Assembly: GCA_032871835.1 (NCBI GenBank)
Contig: CM065295.1
Span: 38,128,360 to 38,192,359, forward strand
From: Dipteronia dyeriana
Taxonomy: Eukaryota > Streptophyta > Magnoliopsida > Sapindales > Sapindaceae
Length of the DNA stretch: 64,000 nt
Reading direction: 5' to 3'
The notes beneath the pieces are model-generated. The model saw only the letters and a list, made by a program, of their open reading frames with translations. It was not told where the DNA came from and searched no databases. Below are positions 55,789-64,000 of the stretch, piece after piece. A program made the position numbers and the translations under genes. Within the stretch, counting starts at the first letter, position 1, and the number at the start of each line of letters is the position of its first letter.

Positions 55789-57142
55789 TGTTGGGGTTTA
55801 TGTCCTAAAAATGAAGTTTCTAAATGAATTTATGAAATAAATTAAAGAAAAGTTCATTTCATTCTTGTTGTGCTATTTATTTTATAACTTGTGCATTTAT
55901 TTAACATCCAAGATCGCCGGATGTAATCTCAAAATGTGTATATGAGTGTCATATACGGATGGATATAGTAAAAGACGTGCAATCTAAAGAGTCCATAGAT
56001 AGAAAATAAAGCTGGGTACTTTATTTGTGGTTAATCTATACTTACGGTCTATTCTGTAATGTACGGTGATTCTATCATGAATCAATCATAAGAGATATGG
56101 GAATAGAGGTACCTTGTATGATGTGATCATATAGTACTAGGCTATGATCTATATGAATCTTTCACCAAGATCCGTTTACCGATAAGAATCATATATATAA
56201 ACTAATGATTGCTATATATGGGTGATCTTAATATCTCCGTCAGGTTAGATCGTGGTCTTTGATATACCATGGGTGAGGTCTGATGCATTTCCTGATCAAT
56301 ATACTTCGTATGTTGGGATTGCGGTTTGGCTTGTGGCTGGGAAGGTTTGTACACAATAGTGTAATCCACTCCTTCTTGCGAGAAGTAGGTGGTAGTTCCC
56401 TTAAGGGTTAATTCAGGGCTTGGACAATATAAGAGCTCTCCTAATTCCATTAGGAAAAAGGATTTATTGCATATTAGAGAATCAACGGTACTTAAAGGAT
56501 ATATGTAATTAGAGGGGTATAACGAATATTATGACCCAGCTCTAATTATGAACTACTGTGAAGGATCACACCATGTGTAATAGTTACATCGATGGACATC
56601 GAGTTGTACTGGTTTGTGAAAAGCTTCTGCAGTTGAGAGGGTGCATCTTCGGGTTTTTAGTGGAATAACACCGGAGTTAACAATCAAGGAATATTAATTA
56701 AAGAGTTTAATTACTGATTCCGAAGATTATTGTAGCTCAAAATACTGTGGGTCCATTAGGTCCCCTTGCTAGCCTGATCGATTTAGGTAACAAGGGTCAC
56801 GGTTAATTAACTGAATTGTCCAATTAATTGTGTTACGAAAGTAACACGTATTTATTCGGGAATTAATTGAATAACGAGATTATTTAACCAATGAATGTTA
56901 ATAGTTAAGTTAATTAAATAATTAGATTATATAATTATATTGATAATTATGAACTATTCATTAACTATTAATTAAAGGGTGTTGATTGATATTTAATTTT
57001 TTGATGATAAAATAATTTGATTATTTTTTTTTATTAAATCAGATATTTATTTTTGAATTTAAAGAGTTTGAATTCAAAATAAATTGATTAATATCTTTAA
57101 AGATATGCGATATCTTAAAAGATTTAAATTGATTAGGTTTAT

Positions 57143-57183
<41 letters not shown>

Positions 57184-57954
57184 TATGATATATTTTTTTT
57201 ATTTTTAAAAAGAAGATAAAACAACGCACATATATCATTGTTTGTAGAGGATATAAACACATGTGTGCATGAATCAATATTAAAGAAAAAGATATTTATA
57301 TCAGATAAACAACAACATATAGACGCATCACACAGTGTTTGCACAAGATGCAAATTGAGTGTGTGTGAGAGATACACCTGATATCATCGCACATATATCA
57401 AAAAAAAAGAGTTTGCATATGTTGCAATTAATTGTGCTCTGATTTGTGAAAAGTGTGTGCGTGTGATAAAAGCAATAAAAAGAGAAAAAGTTTATGGTGC
57501 AGAGTACACTATTGAAATGAAAAAAATAAATTATTTTTCATAACTAGAATTGTTCTAAGTTTTTTCTCTTGAGAGGAAAGAGTTTCTTCAAGACTTTTCT
57601 CTACATCGTCCATTCAAGTTTCTGAGACCATGATGCGCCCACACGTAATTACCATTCCCGAAAGATAACGAGGAAGATCGATTGGTTCAGACAGAAGCAC
57701 ATCGTAAAGTGAAGGAGCCTCCAAACGTTGGTAAGATTGGTTCAGACATGAGCATATCGTAAATTTAAAGAGAGACCAAACGTTGCTAAGATTTTCTTCT
57801 TCTGATTATATTGATTACAATTTCTTGTGTATACATATTTTATGTATAAGTTTCAAAAATAATTACTATCCCAAGTTCACTGGTTCCAGACTATGATATG
57901 TATAAAATTTTAAAACCTAATTCTGCTGTGTTACCAGTAAACGGGGTTCCAACA
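55789..57954 (+). mobile_element. copia solo LTR, family of K
   Basis: TGTTGGGGTTTATGTCC to GGGGTTCCAACA, 2166 bp, perfect TG/CA ends. Flanks ATATT and GTTTT are a weak target duplication. The 5' tip matches the LTR tip of copia K (32247). It contains an (AT)n run at about 57145-57180. The 3' half has two copies of a TTGGTTCAGACA(G/T)GAGCA(C/T)ATCGTAAA-like word (57680-57760). No coding seen. Confidence 0.85.
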
Positions 57955-59060
57955 GTTTTCCCCTACCCAAGATCGATCATGTTGTGGATTCCACTGGGGG
58001 GAACAAGCTCCTTAGCTTCATAGACTCATTCTCGGGGTACAATAAGTTTATGATGCACTTCGTTGACTAAGATAAGACTAGTTTCATTACCAGGCAAGGC
58101 CTTTACTGCTACAAGGTAATGCCATTTGATCTAAAAAATACAGGTGCCACTTAACAACAATTGGTCAATCGGTTGTTCAATCAAGAGATATGAAGGACAA
58201 TAGAGGTCTACATTGATGATATGATCACGAAGTCCCGGGTAACTGAGCGGCACTAAGACCACCTCCGCGAAACCTTCCAAATAGTGAGGGAAAACCAGAT
58301 GTGACTAAACCCCGCCAAATGTGCTTTTAGGGTATCGACTGGAAAATTCCTCAGGTTCACGGTTCATAATAGGGGCATAGAAGCCAACTCAAAAGATCAA
58401 AGCCGTCATAGACCTCAAATCTCCTAGCTCTCTCAAGCAAGTGCATGTTATGACTAGACGAGTAGTTGCTCTCAACTGCTTCATATCTCGATCAGCTAAA
58501 AATTTTCTCCCTTTCTTTAAGGCAATCAACCAGAGGAGAAATATGAAGTGGGATCAGGGCAGCGATCAAGCTTTCTAATTCTTGAAGAAGTACCTAGCAA
58601 GCCCACCGCTGCTAGTTAAGCCGGAATCTGGGGAAGAATTACAGATATGCATGGCTGTATCAAAAAAAGTGATTAACGGGGCCCTGGTTAAAGAATGTGG
58701 AGTTGGGATTCAACGGCCTATTTACTATGTGAGCCATGCCTTGACTAAACCAGAGAAAAACTACATTCTCTTGAATAAAGCTTGCCTTCGTCCTAATGAC
58801 CTCAACTAGGAAGCTATGCCCTTACTACTAGGCCCACACAATTGTGATTGTCACTGATCAACCTCTCTGCCAATTCTTGCAGAGACCAGATATGTCGAGA
58901 AGGTTAGGACTCTTGTCCCATGAGCTCACCCAATTCGATATTAAGTATAAAGTCAGGACTACCATTAATGCCCAGGCACTAGCAGACTTCGTTGCTGAGT
59001 TCTCAGCCCTTTCTGATCCTGGTACCATTCCAGACCTAGATCTTTGCTCCAAATAAGATC
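57955..59060 (+). pseudogene. pol: Tat gypsy RT and RNase H of G3
   Basis: RT continues: IDHVVDSTGGNKLLSF, SFITRQGLYCYKVMPF, then EVYIDDMITKS with an intact catalytic box near 58210, and CAFRVSTGKFLRF. RNase H (58440-59060): FFKAINQRRNMKWDQGSDQ, YLASPPLLVKPESGEELQI, RPIYYVSHALTKPEKNY, VTDQPLCQFLQRPDMS and ALADFVAEFSAL. Stops and frameshifts are frequent. Confidence 0.85.
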
Positions 59061-59268
59061 AAGAACCGATAGACTAACCATATGACCGAGATATCTAGAT
59101 CCTATATACATATAAGGCATCTAGCCAAGTAGGAAGCGGAGCTAGAATCATTTTAACTGATCTTGAATAGATCGAGCTCTGCCATTGTTTCCGTTTCGAG
59201 TCCAGCACCACCAATAATGAAGTTGAGTACAAAGTCTTGCTGGCAGGAATGAGGGGAGCAGCCGAGCT
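59061..59268 (+). pseudogene. pol: second RNase H of G3, first half only
   Basis: A WILYTYKASSQVGSGARII-like start (Asp lost, TYKAS for TDGAS), then CHCFRFESSTTNNEVEYKVL and AGMRGAAELK. It then joins directly to the integrase zinc region, so the second half of aRNH and the linker (about 600 bp in G0b/G2) are deleted. Confidence 0.7.
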
Positions 59269-60224
59269 CAAGGCACCTCTGATACCTCTACCCCGATAAT
59301 GCTGCTTGGGCAATCAGAGAGGTTCACATAGGGGACTGTAGGAACCATGCAAAAGGAGAAACACTGACATACCAAGTCCTCCGTATGGGATATTATTAGC
59401 CGACTTTGTACCATGACGAGGGGATGTTTGTGCAGTCTTGTGAACCATGTCAAAAGACAGTAAACTTGAACCATCTTCCACTGGAGAAGCTCTACTCTAT
59501 CAGTTCTCCATACCCTTTTGCAATATAGGGAGTCGATTTGATCATATCTTTCCCTACAGCTCCTTGTCAAGCCAAGCATTCCGTATTTATGATCAACTAC
59601 TTCATATAGTGGGTGGAAGCCGAACAAGATAATAGAAGAGAACACCATTAAATTCATCGAGCAGAATGTGGTTTGCAGGTTCGGTACGCCGATGATCATT
59701 ATCACTGACCTTGGCAAGCAATTAAACAATGCGAGGTTTAGAGAGTTATGTAACGATCTACGTATTGATCTCTGTTTTACCTACGTAGCTCACCCACAAA
59801 CTAATGGTCTAGTAGAAACTACGAATAAGACCATCAAGAAACTTTTGAAGAAGAAGTTGCAATAGAAAAAGGGAAAATGGGCAGAAGAGCTTCCCGATAT
59901 ACTCTAGGTATACCGTACCACCAAAAGGACCGCGTTCAGTGAAACCTCTACTCCTTTGCTTTCAGAATAGAATTGGTCCTACCAATCATGCAAAAGCTCA
60001 CCTCGTTCTGGATCCAACATTTTGAACCAAAAAGCAACGAGGTAAAGCTCAAGGCCAAACTAGACCCCCTAAAAGAAAAACAAGATAGGGTGGCAAAAAG
60101 AGTTGCAGTCTACTGGAGCCAAATTGTGAGGTACTTCAATAGAAAGGTAAATGCTTGCATCTTAAAGGAGGGAGACCTTGTGCTCTGGAAGGTGACCCAG
60201 AACACCAGAAACCAATCGTATGGG
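59269..60224 (+). pseudogene. pol: Tat gypsy integrase of G3
   Basis: Zinc domain: PDNAAWAIREVHIGDCRNHA, TYQVLRMGYY, then CEPCQKTVNLNHL. Core: GVDLI (first Asp kept), ITDLGKQLNNARFRELCND (second Asp kept), then AHPQTNGLVETTNKTIKKLL (Glu kept). C-terminal part: LTSFWIQHFEPKSNEVKLKA and VAVYWSQIVRYFNRKVNA, cut at 60224 by the solo LTR. Several TAG codons and two frameshifts. Confidence 0.85.
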
Positions 60225-62434
60225 TGTTAGGATTATGCTCGATAGAAATAGTATAATAATGTATTTGACAATCTTTTCATAATAATAAAGTGATTTCTAA
60301 TTTAACAAATCTTATAGTATTTATAGTTTAATTATTATAATTGTCAAAAGTAAATAATCATAAGGTTAAAAGACTATGAGAAAAGAAGAATTGTTCATAC
60401 ATCTAGATATGTATGAGGTAGACATAATTCTTTAGTTAGTCTTGAATAATATTCACAACTTAAGATAAAAGGTTAGACGCCTTTATCTTGTCAAAGTTGT
60501 TGATTCTTTTGCTAGCATTTGAGTGGGATCAAATGTGTTATGATGAGTCTAAAATCATCAAAGTGTGATTTTTTTGGGCAAAAGAATCTGGTGCACTGGG
60601 TGCATTGAATAGGATCACAATGAAATACTTTATCTAGAACCGTCAATGGATAAAAGTTTTCATTTGAAGACAATCGGAGAGTCTATCTCAATCCTAAGAT
60701 AAATGATGGACTTATGGTTTCAAGTGTTATCATTTGAGCTATCAATGAGTACGATTATATAGCATAGTCTATCCTCGATAGTTTGGTGGTATTCATTTGT
60801 TAATCGATAGAGGACTTCATTTATAGATATGGACATCATGGTTCCATTTAATAAATGAGAGTAGAATATCATCATATGTAAGTTTTGAGGTATTGGATAT
60901 TAAATCTTAACGTTAAGTTTTTAATAGTGTCTATTGAAACATGGCTTCTGGACAAGTCAAAATATCCAAGTTCAGAATGTGGTCTTATGGTTAAATATGG
61001 TAACTTGGAGAGCTATATGTGGTCTATCAGCTCTTGGCGATTGCTGATATTCTTCACGAGGATTCACTTTCTCCAATAAGGTTGTCTAGGGTATGAATGA
61101 GTAACATCAACTTATTCTATCTTTATTTAAGAGCTCAATTTTAGTTCTTGAATGGAATGAACTAAAATTAAATAGATCGGACCTAAGTGAATTATTTGTT
61201 AATTGTGATTGGGTTGTGTCTATTGGAGCTTAAATTTAAATAGCCCTCCAAGATCCCCAATTCACACGAACTTGCATGGATCACTTGATATATTATACCA
61301 GACCAATTTAGGGGTCCATTTAGAATTGTATTAAGGCATGTGAACTTGTTTCTTTTTGTAAGAATAGGTCTAGTTCACATGTGGACTTTTTATTATGGTC
61401 CAATGGATTTAATAAAATAAGAAAAATAATATATGGCCCATGAATATGTGTTGGGGAGCAAGGCTATTTTGAATAGCTTTATTATATTATTTTTATTTTA
61501 TTATTTACTTTAATAGAAATTAATTAATTTGTTGATTAACTAATTATTTAATTAAAAGTCAAAATCTTTTTCCTAGTCGGAGATGGTCTCCTAAAATTAT
61601 GCTATTGATGGTAGTATAACTAATATTAAAGACTATATTTGATAAGTAGATAAATAAAAGGAAATATTTATCAAATCAAATTAGGGAGTCTTTATTATGG
61701 TTACAAATACACTATTGAGTTGGATTACGAGTCTTGGTGTAGGAAAGAATTCCTTTTAGAAAAGGATTCTTAACCACCAAGTAAATCCACCTAAGGATAG
61801 GATTCTTAACCACCAAGTAAATCGTTCTTATGAGAGGATTTAGTCTCCTATATATAATACCTATTAAATTTGACCAAGAATAAATTTTTGGTGTGAGAAA
61901 TTGTTTTTATTTGTTTTTTATTGTTATAAATAAAAAACTTCATCCAACTCATTGTGTGAAGAATTTGGCCAAGCATAGTGAAAAGAGGGAACATTTTTGT
62001 TTTTGATAGTACATTAGTATCCTTTGCATCAAAAGGGTTTTGTGTACAACATCGAATCAAGGTTTACGCGAGTTTCAATCAAATTGATTGATAATTCAAA
62101 AGTGACCGGGCGTTCTTGGTTTTTCTCTTGGAGGATTATTGTGACTAACAAAGAAGAAGAATTTGTTTGTTTCCATCCTCGGGTATACAATTTAAAGAAA
62201 GGGAGCCCACACTCCTAGGTGATTCACGTTCATGATTGGATTAGAAGATCTTATGGATTCAACTCGATGCTAGTTCAATCATCACAAAAAAAAGGTATTA
62301 TACTTTTTATATACATCAATTAATCTAGGATTAAGGTTCTTGTTATTAAAAGGGAATTTTTTTATTTATACGCAAACCCTAATTTTATTAAATTTTCTCA
62401 TGCTTCCGCTGTGCGGGGTTTTATTTTCCCTACA
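60225..62434 (+). mobile_element. copia solo LTR, plus orientation
   Basis: TGTTAGGATTATGC to TTTTCCCTACA, 2210 bp, the most complete LTR of the array family at 1-9458. ATGGG (60220-60224) and ATAGG (62435-62439) are a 4-of-5 target duplication. Gypsy integrase codons continue on both sides. It contains the TATA-like box at 61849. Confidence 0.92.
61849..61857 (+). promoter_or_regulatory. candidate TATA box of copia LTR
   Basis: TATATATAA preceded by GTCTCC, at the place matching 7827-7837 in the minus-strand LTR. Conserved in two LTRs of the family; activity not shown. Confidence 0.4.
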
Positions 62435-62560
62435 ATAGGGTACTAGCCCTTAACTAAGAAGGTCCCTACCTAGTGAAGTTAATGGTCCAGAGTGAAGCAT
62501 ACTAGCTATGACACGAGAGTGTCCATTTGCATGACTCACGATCAAGATGTAAAAAGGTTT
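62435..62560 (+). pseudogene. pol: Tat gypsy integrase C-terminal tail of G3
   Basis: VLALN, a TAA, EGPYLVKLMVQSEAY matches VLWPNWEGPYLIKMVIRNGAY of G2. It becomes unreadable after about 62530 and ends where the next element begins. Confidence 0.7.
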
Positions 62561-62578
62561 CAAGTTCGCACTTTAATT

Positions 62579-63242
62579 TGTTAAGCATCAGATCATGTTC
62601 GAAGGGCAGTTTGGGGACTTCAAACTTTTGATTTTGGATGAATTGGCTGACGTGCCTTATGTCATTGGAAAGATCAACGAATTAACTACAATTTCCTCTT
62701 TTGAATTGCATCATTTAGAGTTTCCAAGAAGGAGTTATTACTAAATTCATTCCAGTGGTCAAATTGAAGAGTTTTACTTGTTTTTTTTTCGTTTTAGCTT
62801 TAATATTTTCTTATAATTTGCTTTGTCAATTAAATCTCTTGCGTTTCCCATACTTGGAGGGTTGTTCCAAGGCTTAGCTTTATATTTGGTTCTTCTACTT
62901 TGTAAGAGGCAGCTTATCACTTTTATTGAATGAATTAAACTATTTTGAGTGTTATAATTACTCTATATCTCTTTAGTGGATTTCCATTGAGTGGTGAGTT
63001 TCCCTTTGGTTCTGTATCCTTGGTTAGTTCTCTAGGGCCCTTTGGTTTTGTATCCTTGGTTAGTTCTCTAGGGTGGTGATTTTTTGTATCCCTTTTGACT
63101 TAACTTTTGGTGGTGAGCCTTACCTATCTTGTTGAGTTTCCATAGAGTGGTTATCTCTGCATCCCTTTATAAGTACAACTACTGTTATTTTGTGTGTGTT
63201 TGGGCTATTTCTTGTTTGTCACGCTCCTTCCCAATATCGGAT
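62579..63242 (+). repeat. probable 5' LTR of another gypsy element
   Basis: AT-rich stretch between the G3 tail and an iMet PBS. A TGTTAAGCATCAG at 62579 is a possible start. It has a TTTATATTTGG TATA-like word (62879) and a repeated TTTGGTT(C/T)TGTATCCTTGGTTA word (63005-63065). The end at the PBS is firm; the start is a guess because no second LTR is in the window. Confidence 0.45.
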
Positions 63243-63257
63243 TGGTATCAGAGCATA
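63243..63257 (+). other. primer binding site, initiator-Met tRNA type
   Basis: TGGTATCAGAGCATA, the standard plant iMet-tRNA complement, 30 bp before the gag ATG. Used by copia and by chromovirus-type gypsy elements. Confidence 0.85.
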
Positions 63258-63286
63258 GGTTGCTCTCCATTTGCTTTATTGTATCA

Positions 63287-64000
63287 ATGGCTACTCATAG
63301 TCATATGCCAACTATTGATGAAGAGACAGTTCCTCAAATGAATCAACGAAACCTTATTATGGATGATTTGAGGCAGCAGATTCAACAACTCCAGTAACGT
63401 TTGCATCTCTACGAGAATTACAATCATGATGAGAACGAAGGATTTAAAGATGATGGTATTGATGTTAATCCTTTCCATCAAACACACAACCATGTTTCTG
63501 ATGATAGTACTCATCCTCATCCACTTAATTTGAGGCATTATGTTTTGAGAGATCATGAGGCACATCATGTTTTCAATGCAAAAGTTGAGATTCCAGAATT
63601 TAAAGAAAGGATGCAACCAGATGAGTTCATAGAGTGGTTAAATATGATGGATCGTATCTTCGAATACCAAGATGTTCCATAACATAAATAGGTGAAACCT
63701 GTGGCAATCAAACTTCGAATGCATGCCTCTTTTTGGTTGGAGAATCTCAAGAAACAGAGAGATAGAGAAGGGAGAAGTAAGATTATGACTTGGATTAAGA
63801 TGATAAAGGAATTGACAAGGAAATATCTACCGGTCAATTATCGACAAGATGTTTTCTTGAAAATTTGAACTTCAGACAAAAGGATCTTTCAATCGCGGAA
63901 TATACAGCCGAGTTTGACAATCTCATGTTGAAAGGTGACCTCATGGAATCAGAAGAGCAGACCATTGCACGTTATCTTGGTGGTTCGAATTAAGAGATTT
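63287..64000 (+). pseudogene. gag: gypsy (chromovirus-like) gag, partial
   Basis: ATG at 63287 (MATHSHMPTIDEE), a coiled-coil stretch DLRQQIQQLQ, a TAA, then an Asp/His-rich region (about 63410-63530). Next comes the gag core: KVEIPEFKERMQPDEFIEWL and MMDRIFEYQDVP, then two stops, VKPVAIKLRMHASFWLENLK, ELTRKYLPVNYRQDVFLK and, after a frameshift, LSIAEYTAEFDNLMLKGDLM with EEQTIARYLGG. The order matches Retrotrans_gag of plant chromovirus-type gypsy elements and differs from the Tat gag above. It runs off the right edge. No transcription signal other than the LTR is seen. Confidence 0.8.

Larger units (their letters stand above)
47706..62560 (+). mobile_element. Tat-type Ty3/gypsy G3 with three nested solo LTRs
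   Basis: 5' LTR 47706-48766, PBS, gag from 48850, protease, RT, RNase H, part of the second RNase H, and integrase up to about 62560, where a new element begins. Insertions at 49065-52987, 55789-57954 and 60225-62434 are copia solo LTRs with collinear gypsy sequence on both sides. No 3' LTR is present in the window. Inserted in S1 gag at ATATC (47701-47705). Confidence 0.85.

Noticed and set aside
55789..57954. A complete small LTR element inside the 2.2-kb insertion
   Set aside because: No internal duplication of the ends and no PBS or PPT inside; it is a single LTR.
4012..60224. Endogenous plant pararetrovirus as the source of RT/RNase H
   Set aside because: Integrase, LTRs, target duplications and Tat or copia domain order are present; no movement or coat protein motif is seen.

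Overview
This window looks like repeat-filled intergenic DNA from a large flowering-plant genome. I found no host gene, rRNA, tRNA gene or CRISPR array. Almost every base belongs to an LTR retrotransposon. The evidence for a plant is Ty1/copia elements with a PBS matching initiator-Met tRNA, Ty3/gypsy elements of the Tat type (PBS of the GGCGCCGTCTGTGGGAA kind, a second RNase H after the pol RNase H, an antisense ORF downstream of pol), and SIRE/Maximus-like LTRs ending near a CACCCCCCTAGG motif. All coding regions are broken by stops, frameshifts and deletions, so everything here is a relic. The species cannot be named from the sequence.

Layout. 1-9458 (minus strand): a copia array ordered LTR, internal, LTR, internal in tandem. 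The LTR at 1921-3999 serves as 3' LTR of one unit and 5' LTR of the next, and the array continues off the left edge. 9459-21204 (minus): a Tat gypsy, called G0a here, cut on its left by the copia array. A SIRE-like solo LTR (11533-13639, plus) sits in its gag and a second Tat gypsy, G0b (14898-21169), sits in its LTR. 21205-47705 (minus): a SIRE-like element, S1, with gag, a long non-coding 3' region, a PPT and a 3' LTR but no recognisable pol. S1 is split inside its gag zinc knuckle by G1 (24399-46766, plus), a Tat gypsy with both LTRs and a near-perfect 5-bp target duplication. Inside G1, 30403-44545 is a foreign block: part of a SIRE-like LTR, a truncated copia pol (minus) and most of a further Tat gypsy, G2 (plus). 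G2 is the best preserved element. It has gag, DTG protease, RT, RNase H, a second RNase H, integrase, a 3' tandem repeat and a long antisense gene that appears to have two small introns.

47706-62560 (plus): Tat gypsy G3, also in S1 gag. It carries three copia solo LTRs (49065-52987 minus, 55789-57954 plus, 60225-62434 plus), and the first of these holds a further SIRE-like LTR (50861-52448). That gives four nested levels. 62579-64000: the start of another gypsy element, with a probable LTR, an iMet PBS and a chromovirus-like gag running off the right edge.

How the parts work. Each complete element would have been transcribed from its 5' LTR, primed by a tRNA at the PBS and plus-strand primed at the PPT, with gag forming particles and pol supplying protease, RT/RNase H and integrase. 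None can do this now. Protease DTG survives only in G2, and the RT YxDD box only in G1 and G3. Many stops read TAG or TAA where a related copy has CAG or CAA, as expected from deamination of methylated cytosine. Domain names come from motif recognition by eye. Boundaries without a visible TG/CA end or target duplication are approximate.
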